Source: Pseudomonas bananamidigenes (lineage in GTDB: Bacteria; Pseudomonadota; Gammaproteobacteria; Pseudomonadales; Pseudomonadaceae). From it: a stretch of DNA of 64,000 bases. Position 1 is the first letter of the stretch. Each line of letters begins with the position of its first letter. The notes beneath the pieces were generated by a model, which was not told the DNA's origin, did not search any database, and worked only from the letters and a program-made list of their open reading frames with translations. Where the stretch lies: contig NZ_LRUN01000075.1 of NCBI RefSeq assembly GCF_001679645.1, forward strand, positions 1 through 64,000, read 5' to 3'. The position numbers and the translations under genes are program-made. Positions 34,729-41,978 of the stretch are shown in pieces.

Positions 34729-34891
34729 GGAAAATCCTCATTTGTTTTCGTTGTGATCGAGTGTGCCGCAGTCTGCACGCTGCGCAACTATTGCTTCAAG
34801 TAATAGTGACCATCAAGAAACGCAAGTTCTGCTTTGCGGCCGACAGGCGGAAAATCGCCTCCATCGAAACGCAGCTCAAGGAATTTGCGCG

Positions 34892-35536
34892 ATGAAGACT
34901 TTGACCCGACTGGCTTTGGTCGCCCTGCTGATGGGCGGGGTAGCCACCACTGCACCGACTTACGCAGCCGACGCCGGTTCGTGCCATTTTCTGCCCATCG
35001 GCGCAGCCGGCAGCGGACTGCAGCACTCGCAAACCGTGGGTGTGTTGTACAGCGAAAATACTCTGGACAACCTGCAATACCTCGAGCGCTATCACGATGT
35101 GGCGGTGAACGGTGCCAAGGATGCGCTCGATGCGCGGATTCGCGAGGCCTTCGTCAACAGCTCCGACCCGGAACTGGCCATCGACTGGTTGATGAGTTCG
35201 CTGCAACAGCAGTTTCTCTCGGTGACGGTCTACGACAACCTGGATTCATTGCTTCAGGCCCATCCCGACGTGGTGGTGATGCTCGACACCCACAACCGCT
35301 TGCTGACGCAACGCAACAGTCAGGTCGAAGCGCGATTCGCCGCCCGCTTCTACGACGCCAACCTGCAATACATCGGCAAGGCCGAAGGTGCGGTGGAAAA
35401 ACAGATGCCGTCGGTATGGGTTCACGACAAGGCCGCGCCCGAGATCGCCGCCCGGATCGAACAGCAACGCGACCTGCAATTCAGTGCCTTGAAGCAGTTC
35501 GATGATTCGCTCAAGGCCCTGGTGAGTGCTGGCTGA
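34892..35536 (+). CDS. Exported protein of unknown function
   Basis: A 214-residue protein with a clear signal peptide (LALVALLMGGVATTAPTYA-AD). The mature part opens GSCHFLPIGAAGSGLQHSQTVGVLYSENTL and contains DVVVMLDTHNRLLTQRNSQVEARFAARFYDANL. It ends in a helical region. It probably resides in the periplasm. I do not recognise the family. The ATG at 34892 follows AAGGAATTT; upstream in-frame codons are unlikely. A small lipoprotein gene follows after 85 bp on the same strand. Confidence 0.75.
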   Translation: MKTLTRLALVALLMGGVATTAPTYAADAGSCHFLPIGAAGSGLQHSQTVGVLYSENTLDNLQYLERYHDVAVNGAKDALDARIREAFVNSSDPELAIDWLMSSLQQQFLSVTVYDNLDSLLQAHPDVVVMLDTHNRLLTQRNSQVEARFAARFYDANLQYIGKAEGAVEKQMPSVWVHDKAAPEIAARIEQQRDLQFSALKQFDDSLKALVSAG

Positions 35537-35621
35537 ATACCCGAATCAGATATCGCAACGGCAGCGCCCATGACGCTGAACGTTGCTTGAGAACCGAAAC
35601 TTTATTTTCAGGATGTTATCC

Positions 35622-35963
35622 ATGCGTGCCTTTTTTATCCCTGCCATGGCTTCTGCCGCTTTGCTGCTGAGCGCTTGCGCCTCCGCGCCGAATGACCCGA
35701 CGTTGACCTTGCAGACCCACAAGACGCCGGCCCAGTACGCCGAATGTGTGGTGCCGAAACTGCAGCACAGCGCGATGAACCCGACGGTTTCCCAGACCCA
35801 GCGCAGCTACCGGATTGTGGTGCCGAGCAAGGTGTCGGCGGACAACGTGCTGGAAGCCTACAAGGCGCAGGACGGCGGCAAGGTGTTTCTGTATGAGCGT
35901 CACTTGCTGGCATCGAGTTTCCTGCCGTCGAGTTTTGAACGGGCCGCCCAGGAGTGCCTTTGA
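35622..35963 (+). CDS. Small lipoprotein of unknown function
   Basis: A 113-residue protein with signal and lipobox (AALLLSACAS, Cys near residue 18). The mature part (TPAQYAECVVPKLQHS, SQTQRSYRIVVPSKV, DNVLEAYKAQDGGKVFLYERHLLAS) resembles many small Pseudomonas envelope proteins but I cannot name a family. The ATG at 35622 is preferred because AGGA lies 8 bases before it; ATGs at 35583 and 35613 have poorer spacing. A terminator follows at 36025. Confidence 0.75.
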   Translation: MRAFFIPAMASAALLLSACASAPNDPTLTLQTHKTPAQYAECVVPKLQHSAMNPTVSQTQRSYRIVVPSKVSADNVLEAYKAQDGGKVFLYERHLLASSFLPSSFERAAQECL

Positions 35964-36024
35964 CGCCTGACGCTCAACGCTTTTGACGATGCTCCTTTGG
36001 TTGGCCGCAACCAACCAATTTCTT

Positions 36025-36050
36025 GCCCCGCACCTTGCGGGGCTTTTTTT
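36025..36050 (+). terminator. Rho-independent terminator after the small lipoprotein
   Basis: GCCCCGC (36025-36031) and GCGGGGC (36037-36043) pair around a 5-base loop and are followed by seven T. It lies about 60 bp after the lipoprotein stop. Confidence 0.9.
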
Positions 36051-36115
36051 GTCCGGCGTTTGCTGCCGCCGGCGCTACGCTGGATAGCGCAAAGGTATTT
36101 CGGGAGAACCAGGAG

Positions 36116-36508
36116 ATGAAGAAGGACAGCAGCGGCACGGCGACCGAGAATCCCTCTGCGCTGATCGACGCAAGAATCCAGGAACTGAACGACTGGCGCG
36201 GCCAGAGACTGGCCGAGATCCGCGCAATCATTCACGAGGCGGATCCTGAGGTGGTCGAGGAGTGGAAGTGGCGGGGTGTTCCGGTCTGGTCACACAACGG
36301 CATCATCTGCACCGGTGAAACCTACAAGGCCGTGGTGAAAATGACGTTTGCCAAAGGCGCGGCGCTGGAGGATCCGTCTGGACTGTTCAATGCCAGTCTG
36401 GAAGGCAATACCCGGCGGGCAATCGATGTTCACGAAACTGACAGGATCGATGCAACGGCACTGAAAGCACTGGTGCGTTCGGCGATTACATTGAATTCGA
36501 AAAAGTGA
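36116..36508 (+). CDS. DUF1801 (YdhG-like) protein
   Basis: A 130-residue cytoplasmic protein matching the DUF1801 pattern: LAEIRAIIHEADPEVVEEWKW, GVPVWSHNGIICTGETYKAVVKMTFAKGA, and LFNASLEGNTRRAIDVHE with a final helix. The family fold is alpha/beta and the function is unknown; genes of this kind are common single-gene units. The start at 36116 is supported by GGGAGA at 8 bases; AGGAG directly abuts the ATG. Confidence 0.85.
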   Translation: MKKDSSGTATENPSALIDARIQELNDWRGQRLAEIRAIIHEADPEVVEEWKWRGVPVWSHNGIICTGETYKAVVKMTFAKGAALEDPSGLFNASLEGNTRRAIDVHETDRIDATALKALVRSAITLNSKK

Positions 36509-36560
36509 TTTGCCGTTGAGGCAGAGATGAAGCGGAGGAGGGTGAAACGAGGAAGGAAAA

Positions 36561-36635
36561 TGGCAGGGGCGGCTGGATTCGAACCAACGCATGGCAGGAT
36601 CAAAACCTGCTGCCTTACCGCTTGGCGACGCCCCT
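36561..36635 (-). tRNA. tRNA-Gln(TTG)
   Basis: A 75-nt cloverleaf on the minus strand with encoded CCA. The acceptor arms are AGGGGCG/CGCCCCT with discriminator G. The D arm contains AAGCGGTAAGG, the anticodon loop is TTTTGAT with anticodon TTG (plus-strand 36601-36603), and the T loop is TTCGAAT. All helices pair. Features are normal for bacterial tRNA-Gln. It ends convergently with the DUF1801 gene. Confidence 0.96.
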
Positions 36636-36836
36636 GTAGCTATTGTGTTCAGTCCCGGGAGGACCTCTGCAACAGTGGGCGGCACTTTACCAGCGCTCTT
36701 GCGTTCTGGGAACCCCTGAATCAAATAAATTTCATGAAAAACAGCTACTTATTTTCCGGAAGGGGAGAAAACACGGATTTTCAGCGGGCGTGACCGGTCC
36801 AGGCGCCCCAAAAGGCGCGGACGCCTGAACCTTGTT

Positions 36837-38300
36837 TCATCCCAGCCGGCTCGGTTCCATTCCCAATAATCCGGTCAAGGTATTCATGATTGCCTGCTGC
36901 CGCGCTCGGTCTGTCAGATAACGCGCCTGGGCGGCCGCGACGTCGGCGTGGCAGTGCGGGCAGATCGATTCGTGGGGATGAATGTATTGCAGGCAGCTTC
37001 GGCACAGCGCCAGTTGTTCGGGTATGCGTCCTTCCTCCGGGGATTTCTGACCCTGATTGATCCAGGCCAGTTTGATCACCTGGCCGCTGTCGCTGACACT
37101 GCTGATTTGTTCGCCGGTATCGATGCGTTCGGTGATCAGGTCAAAGCGTCCGACCGCGAAGGAGCGTTGCGCCGCGTCTTCGAGCTTGACGATGCGCTCG
37201 CGCAGTCCGCGTTTTTTCAGTTCCAGGGTCCGGTAGTGGCAGTACGGGTTGTTGCCGGGTTTGCCCAGCAATGAGTGCGACGTCCAGGTGCAGCCACCCC
37301 GGCAGACATCGTTGTAATAGCAGGTGCGACAGTAGCCCCACAGGTCGTCGACCGAGCGCAGGCGGCCGAAGTGGATGCCTTCGCTGTAGTGCCAGATATC
37401 GTGCAGGCTCATGTTGCGCACGTTGCCGCCGGAGAAGCCGACGGTCGCCAGCGACGGGCAGCCTTTTACCGTGCCGTCGGCTTCAAGCGCCAGTACCGTC
37501 TGGCCCGCCGCGCAGCCGCTCCAGTGCACGCGCTCGTCACCGAAACCGCGCCACAAATGCTCGTAAGGGCCGTAATAACCGATGTTGTTGCCGACGTTCA
37601 TCAGCAGACCGCGATCCACGCCTTCACGGTACAGCCGGGCGAGCAGCGGCATCACTTCCAGCAGTTGATAGGGTTGCAGCAACAGTTCCGGGTGGTCCAC
37701 GGCGTTGCCCATGGCCACGGTGATCTGGATCTGCCAGTGGGTGGCGCCCAGTTCGATGATGGTGTCCATCAGTTCCGGCAGGTCAGGCAGGGTTGCCGCG
37801 CCGATCTGCGTGTTGACGCTGACGGCCAGCCCGGACGCCTTGGCCCGGCGCAGGGTGTCGACCGCCTTGTCGAACGAGCCGGGCACGTTGCGCACCTTGT
37901 CGTGCAAGGGCGCGAGCCCGTCCAGAGAAATCCCGACGCCGTTGAGCCCGGCATCGACCGCCGCCTGCATTTTCGCCGGGGTCAGGTTGCGGCCGCCGGT
38001 CTGGATGGCACAGTACATGCCGTGGTCGTGAATGGCCCGGATCAGTTGGGTCCAGTCCTTGCGCAAATAGGCTTCGCCGCCGATCAAGGTGATCTCGCGG
38101 GTGCCGAGGGCCGCGAGAGAATCGATGACATCGAGGCATTCGCGGGTGTTGAGTTCATCCGGGCGTCGATGCCCCGCGCGCGAGCCGCAATGCAGGCATT
38201 TGAGATCGCACGCCAGGGTGATTTCCCAGACCACGTGCACCGGCACGTAGCGTTTGAGATCGGTTTCGCTGAGGTAGCGGGCAGGGCGGTTGTCTGTCAT
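36837..38300 (-). CDS. Radical SAM/SPASM protein associated with Y-x(10)-GDL proteins
   Basis: A 487-residue PqqE/anSME-type radical SAM protein. The [4Fe-4S] motif is Cys31-x3-Cys35-x2-Cys38 (CDLKCLHC) with GGE at 74-76. A SPASM region follows with Cys263, 281, 324, 327, 333, 337 and 354, enough for two auxiliary clusters. After about residue 425 a CxxC-CxxC zinc-ribbon-like end appears (Cys433/436/447/450). It matches my memory of the family named Y_X(10)_GDL-associated radical SAM protein. It would modify a peptide by radical chemistry; the substrate is probably one of the three proteins encoded just upstream in the same direction. The start at 38300 has AAGGATC upstream. The reaction is unknown. 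Confidence 0.9.
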   Translation of the reverse strand: MTDNRPARYLSETDLKRYVPVHVVWEITLACDLKCLHCGSRAGHRRPDELNTRECLDVIDSLAALGTREITLIGGEAYLRKDWTQLIRAIHDHGMYCAIQTGGRNLTPAKMQAAVDAGLNGVGISLDGLAPLHDKVRNVPGSFDKAVDTLRRAKASGLAVSVNTQIGAATLPDLPELMDTIIELGATHWQIQITVAMGNAVDHPELLLQPYQLLEVMPLLARLYREGVDRGLLMNVGNNIGYYGPYEHLWRGFGDERVHWSGCAAGQTVLALEADGTVKGCPSLATVGFSGGNVRNMSLHDIWHYSEGIHFGRLRSVDDLWGYCRTCYYNDVCRGGCTWTSHSLLGKPGNNPYCHYRTLELKKRGLRERIVKLEDAAQRSFAVGRFDLITERIDTGEQISSVSDSGQVIKLAWINQGQKSPEEGRIPEQLALCRSCLQYIHPHESICPHCHADVAAAQARYLTDRARQQAIMNTLTGLLGMEPSRLG

Positions 38301-38400
38301 GGGGAGATCCTTGCGCACGGTCCTGTGCGCGGCACGATTGGACTGACCTTGAAAACCGGCAAGACGCCGGGCGCGAAGCCTCGCGCCCGGCGTATGCGGT

Positions 38401-38979
38401 CTAGCGAGCTTCCAGTCGGGCAATCTCCGCGTTCAGTTGCTCAAGGGCACTGCGCAAGGCGCCTTCGTGCGCCAGTTGCTGCTCGCCCTGTTGCACCACT
38501 GTTTTCAGTTGCGCCAGATCACCGCTGGCCTGGGCCGTCTGCATGGCTACGGCATACAGAGGGTGAACGTGATGCTCCGGCGGCTGTGGCTCGACACTGG
38601 GCGCCTGATGTACGGCGACGTGGCGCACGTCATGCCACTGGCCGTTTTCGTTGTAGCGGTAATCGACAAAGCCGCTGCTCCAGTCGTTCAGAATGCCCTT
38701 GAGGTGGAAGGTCTGGGCGATCTGGCTCAGCGGACCGCTCGGGCTGCCGTCGAGGGTGAGGATGATGTAGTTCTCGGCCGACGGCGTCAGTCTGGCCTCG
38801 GAATAGTCGCCCCAGATCCGGGCATGAAAATTGACGGGCGGCCAGGTGCTTTGAAAGACGCTGGCCACGCCGCTGACTTTTTTGCGGACGGTATCGACCA
38901 CGATATCGAGGGTCAGAACCGGTGCGCCGAGCAGGGAATTGCTGGCGATGAGGCGGGTGTGAAAAAGTCCGATCGACAT
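38401..38979 (-). CDS. DUF1842/DUF1843-type protein with Y-x(10)-GDL motif (copy 2)
   Basis: A 192-residue protein. The N-terminal domain (residues 5-125) reads LGAPVLTLDIVVDT, VSGVASVFQST, VNFHARIWGDYSE and matches the layout of its neighbour. The C-terminal module starts PLYAVAMQTAQASGDLAQLK: Tyr142, ten residues, then Gly153-Asp154-Leu155. A coiled-coil-like tail follows (LRSALEQLNAEIARLEAR). No signal peptide. It is the third of four clustered genes, 40 bp after the second and about 100 bp before the radical SAM gene. Possible substrate or carrier of the enzyme; not demonstrated. Confidence 0.87.
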   Translation of the reverse strand: MSIGLFHTRLIASNSLLGAPVLTLDIVVDTVRKKVSGVASVFQSTWPPVNFHARIWGDYSEARLTPSAENYIILTLDGSPSGPLSQIAQTFHLKGILNDWSSGFVDYRYNENGQWHDVRHVAVHQAPSVEPQPPEHHVHPLYAVAMQTAQASGDLAQLKTVVQQGEQQLAHEGALRSALEQLNAEIARLEAR

Positions 38980-39019
38980 GATGCTGCTCCCTTGTGAATG
39001 TATGGGTTCCAATAGCCGA

Positions 39020-39646
39020 TCAATGGCTTTGCAGGCGGCTGATTTCTTTTTTGGCGGCGTCCACCGCGATGCGCAACTGCGGCAATTGCTCCAGTTGCTG
39101 CCGGGCAAGTCCCGACAGGTTTTTCATCTGGGCCAGGTCGCCGCTGGCAATGGCCGTCTGGATCGGTGCGGCATAGAGCGGCAGGACCGGTTTGTGCGGT
39201 TGAATGACAGGGCCCGGATGGAAGGGCTGGAAGACTTTCGATTGCACCTCCACCAGATGGGCGGGCACGTTGTTCAGTTCGTGCCAGCGTTGGCCGTCGA
39301 AATATTCATAGTTGGCCACACCTTCGCGCCAGTCGGTACCGACCACCAGATGGATCTTGAAGTTGATGATGGCGTTGGAACCAGGGCCGCCGTGATTGCC
39401 CTGTGCGGTGATCAGGATCTTGCTGACACCGGGCTTCATGACCGTCAGGTAGGTGTATTCACCCCAGACATCCGAATCGATGTCGAGCGGCGGATTGGTG
39501 GCCTGCGTCACGGCGGCCGTGCCGGTGACATGCTGCTGTGGCGTGGACACCAGCAGATTCAGCGCAAGGCTTTGCGCGCCTGGCTGGCCCGTGCCGATCC
39601 TGTAGCACACGGGGAACAGACCGACATTTTGCTGAGTGACTGACAT
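39020..39646 (-). CDS. DUF1842/DUF1843-type protein with Y-x(10)-GDL motif (copy 1)
   Basis: A 208-residue paralogue of the downstream protein. Shared positions include LALNLLVSTPQQHVTGTAAVTQ, DSDVWGEYTYLTV, NFKIHLVVGTDWREGVANYEYFDGQRWHELNNVPAHLVEVQ. The C-terminal module is PLYAAPIQTAIASGDLAQMK: Tyr158, ten residues, Gly169-Asp170-Leu171. It ends in a helical AAKKEISRLQSH tail. The ATG at 39646 is preceded by GGAGG at 8 bases; five more upstream codons are possible. No signal peptide. Belongs to the four-gene cluster with the radical SAM protein. Confidence 0.87.
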   Translation of the reverse strand: MSVTQQNVGLFPVCYRIGTGQPGAQSLALNLLVSTPQQHVTGTAAVTQATNPPLDIDSDVWGEYTYLTVMKPGVSKILITAQGNHGGPGSNAIINFKIHLVVGTDWREGVANYEYFDGQRWHELNNVPAHLVEVQSKVFQPFHPGPVIQPHKPVLPLYAAPIQTAIASGDLAQMKNLSGLARQQLEQLPQLRIAVDAAKKEISRLQSH

Positions 39647-39680
39647 GTGATTTGCCTCCATTGCAAGGTGAGTAATGGCC

Positions 39681-39866
39681 TTAGTGTTTATCCAGACGGG
39701 ACACTTCTCTGGCCAGTTTTTCGTACGCGGTTTGCAGCTCCTTCGCTTCCGGCTTTGTCGAATCGCGTTGCTTCAACAAAGTCTTCATCTGTTGCAGATC
39801 GCCTCCCGAAATCGCGTCCTGGATGGCAACGCCGTAGGGCGGCATGTTGTGTTTTGAACCAGTCAT
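39681..39866 (-). CDS. 61-residue DUF1843-type peptide with Y-x(10)-GDL motif
   Basis: A 61-residue protein made almost only of the DUF1843 module: MPPYGVAIQDAISGGDLQQMK has Tyr11, ten residues, Gly22-Asp23-Leu24. A lysine/glutamate-rich helical tail ends EKLAREVSRLDKH, echoing the tails of the two larger paralogues. The small size, lack of signal peptide and position first in a radical SAM operon make it the best candidate precursor peptide. GAGGAAA lies upstream of the ATG. The PYG tripeptide resembles the XYG site cut by the PlpX splicease family, but no homology to those precursors was established. Confidence 0.85.
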   Translation of the reverse strand: MTGSKHNMPPYGVAIQDAISGGDLQQMKTLLKQRDSTKPEAKELQTAYEKLAREVSRLDKH

Positions 39867-40409
39867 GGCGAGGGTTTCCTCGTGGTGGTTGCCGAACGTT
39901 CCCCTTCAGGCAAGGGGAGTCTTTCCTGACAGACAGGCGACAACCGGCACCGGGAATCACTGGCGACAGTGACTCGCGGCGAAGTGAACGCCTGATCCGT
40001 CCGGATCCGTATATTCGTGGTGATTGAAGGGGCGCCGACGCCGCGGGCGTCAGCCGAAACCGTCCGGTCTGCTGTCCGGAATCGGAAGGCGCGTCTGCCG
40101 TGGCAGAGGGCAAGAGAAGTTCGCCTGTACGTTGGTCATCTTTCTGTCCTTGATAGAAAGCAACGAAACACAGGGATAGGTTGTTCACTCATCAAGAGTG
40201 CATTAACCCGCAAGCACAAAAACCATCCCTGATTTTTCTTCCAGTGCTGCCGATGGCGTTCGTCGAGAGACGTTTGCCAGGTGGCCAGCATATCGCCAGC
40301 CACGCAACCCTAGCCCTGTTTGTCCGGGGCTGCCAGAAAAAGCGCCGAACGGTCATGGCCGCTGCTATCCTGCGCGAATCATGAAGCAGGCAGTGAGTAC
40401 GCGCGCTGT
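39867..40409. other. 543-bp intergenic region between the Y-x(10)-GDL cluster and a LysR gene
   Basis: No convincing gene. It should contain the minus-strand promoter and leader of the radical SAM cluster and the plus-strand promoter of the LysR gene. Small inverted repeats are present: CCCCTT/AAGGGG (39901-39917), TCTGCC-GT-GGCAGA (40094-40107) and CTTTCT/AGAAAG (40140-40160). The open frame on the minus strand (39688-40188) has irregular composition and overlaps the 61-residue gene; I do not accept it. No clear -35/-10 pair stood out. Confidence 0.6.
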
Positions 40410-41327
40410 ATGAACACGAATCGTGATCCGTTTCCCTTGCCCGAAGACCTCAAGGTTTTCCTGACGGTCATCCGCAAGAACAGCTTTGCCAGCGCTGCCG
40501 ATGAGCTGGGCTATTCGCCGGCCTACGTCAGCAAGCGCATCGCGGTGCTCGAAAACACGCTCTCGACAAAACTTCTGCACCGCACCACCCGGCGCATCGC
40601 CCTGACCGACGATGGCGAGCGGGTGAGGATCTGGGCAGAAAAGCTGCTGGGGGATTTCGATGACTTCCTCGGCGAAATTGCCCAGGCCCGGCACCAGCCG
40701 GCGGGCTCGCTGCACATCTGCAGCAGCTTCGGTTTCGGGCGCAATCACGTGGCGCCGGCCATCAGTGAGCTGTCCCGAGCGTGCCCGAAGCTCGATATAC
40801 GTCTGGACGTGTTCGACCGCGTGGTCGATCTGGTGGGCGAGGGCTTCGACCTGGAAATCCTCGTCGGCGATGACCTGCCGGGCCAGCACCTGGCGCGCAA
40901 ACTGGTGAGCAACCGGCGGGTGCTGTGCGCCACGCCGCAGTACCTTGAGCGCCGGGGCACGCCGCAAACCCTTGCAGATCTGCAGGACCACGATTGCCTG
41001 GTGCTGAAGGAGCGCAACAATGCGTTCGGCATTTGGGAGCTCACCAGGGACGGACAAGAGGAATCGGTGCGGGTCAGCGGCCCGTTGTCCTCCAACAGCG
41101 GCGAAATCGTGATGGAGTGGGCCCTGAGCGGCGGCGGGATCCTGTTGCGTTCGATGTGGGACGTCAAACCGATGCTCGAACAGGGGCGACTGGTGCAAGT
41201 GCTCGCGGACTACACCCAGAGCGCCAACGTCTGGGCCGTTTACCCGACGCGGCTCAGCGAGTCGGCCAAGCTGCGGGTGTGTGTTGAGTTTCTTGAAGAG
41301 TATTTCCGCGACCTGTCCGTCGAATGA
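40410..41327 (+). CDS. LysR-family transcriptional regulator (DmlR-like)
   Basis: A 305-residue LTTR. The helix-turn-helix covers residues 20-60 (SFASAADELGYSPAYVSKRIAVLE) with the LLHRTTRRIAL wing, and the effector domain follows (LHICSSFGFGRNHVAPAISELSRACPKLDIRL). This composition is close to regulators of malate/tartrate dehydrogenase genes. The ATG at 40410 is supported by the usual N-terminal length. It lies head-to-tail with a convergent leuDC pair; it may control that pair or the divergent Y-x(10)-GDL cluster across the 543-bp gap. The effector is unknown. Confidence 0.9.
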   Translation: MNTNRDPFPLPEDLKVFLTVIRKNSFASAADELGYSPAYVSKRIAVLENTLSTKLLHRTTRRIALTDDGERVRIWAEKLLGDFDDFLGEIAQARHQPAGSLHICSSFGFGRNHVAPAISELSRACPKLDIRLDVFDRVVDLVGEGFDLEILVGDDLPGQHLARKLVSNRRVLCATPQYLERRGTPQTLADLQDHDCLVLKERNNAFGIWELTRDGQEESVRVSGPLSSNSGEIVMEWALSGGGILLRSMWDVKPMLEQGRLVQVLADYTQSANVWAVYPTRLSESAKLRVCVEFLEEYFRDLSVE

Positions 41328-41360
41328 AAAACCGGGTGGTTCAGTGAGCCACCCGGTTTT
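41328..41360. terminator. Bidirectional terminator between lysR and leuD
   Basis: AAAACCGGGTGG (41328-41339) pairs perfectly with CCACCCGGTTTT (41349-41360) around a 9-base loop. The A/T arm ends let it work for both convergent genes. It starts one base after the lysR stop. Confidence 0.92.
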
Positions 41361-41366
41361 CTGTGT

Positions 41367-41975
41367 TCAGCCCAGCCAAGGGTTTTCCGCGAGATGCCGC
41401 GCTTCAAAGGCGCGAATCTGCCCGGCCCGTTGCAGCGTCGTGCCAATGGCGTCCAGCCCCAGCAACAGTGACTGTTTGCGCAGCGCGTCGATCTCGAAAG
41501 CGATCCGTGTGCCGTCTGCCAGTTCGATGGTCTGCCCGGGCAGATTCACGCGGATCTGCGCAGTCGCCGGCACGCTGATGACTTCGGCGATCTGCTTGAG
41601 CTGCCCGGCATCGAGCTGGATCGCCAACACGCCGTTGCGCTGGCAGTTGTCGTAGAAGATCCCGGCGAACGTGGTGCCGATCAACGCCCGGATCCCCACT
41701 TGTTTCAAGCCCCACACCGCGTGTTCACGGCTGGAGCCGCAACCGAAGTTGGGGCCGGTCACCAGAAACGCCGCGTCCTGCCAGGCGGGCTGATTGAGCA
41801 CGAAATCGGGATTGGGCTCACCCGAGGCCAGAAAACGCAGATCGAAGAACAGCCCCCGGTCCAGCCCCTGACGATCAATACCCTTGAGGAACTGCTTGGG
41901 CATGATCACGTCGGTGTCGATGTTGGCCGCCAGAAACGGCGCGGCGCTGCCGCTGATGGTGGTGAACGGTTGCAT
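41367..41975 (-). CDS. leuD: 3-isopropylmalate dehydratase small subunit (leuD-type)
   Basis: A 202-residue swivel-domain subunit: ANIDTDVIMPKQFLKGI at the N terminus, NFGCGSSREHAVW with the substrate-binding SSR, and FAGIFYDNCQRNGVL. It pairs with LeuC to isomerise 2- and 3-isopropylmalate in leucine synthesis. It lies 3 bp after leuC. The pair is not with leuB/leuA here and sits beside a DmlR-like regulator, so it could be a second copy used on another hydroxyacid such as a methylmalate; that is inference. Confidence 0.9.
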   Translation of the reverse strand: MQPFTTISGSAAPFLAANIDTDVIMPKQFLKGIDRQGLDRGLFFDLRFLASGEPNPDFVLNQPAWQDAAFLVTGPNFGCGSSREHAVWGLKQVGIRALIGTTFAGIFYDNCQRNGVLAIQLDAGQLKQIAEVISVPATAQIRVNLPGQTIELADGTRIAFEIDALRKQSLLLGLDAIGTTLQRAGQIRAFEARHLAENPWLG

Positions 41976-41978
41976 GGC

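Noticed and set aside
36636..36836. Promoter of tRNA-Gln on the minus strand
   Set aside because: A TTGCAG-like -35 and an AT-rich -10 region exist but the spacing is 18-19 bp and matches are weak.
39688..40188. 166-codon minus-strand open frame over the intergenic region
   Set aside because: Overlaps the 61-residue gene in another frame and has unlikely composition (long Arg/Ser/Pro runs) with no family signal.
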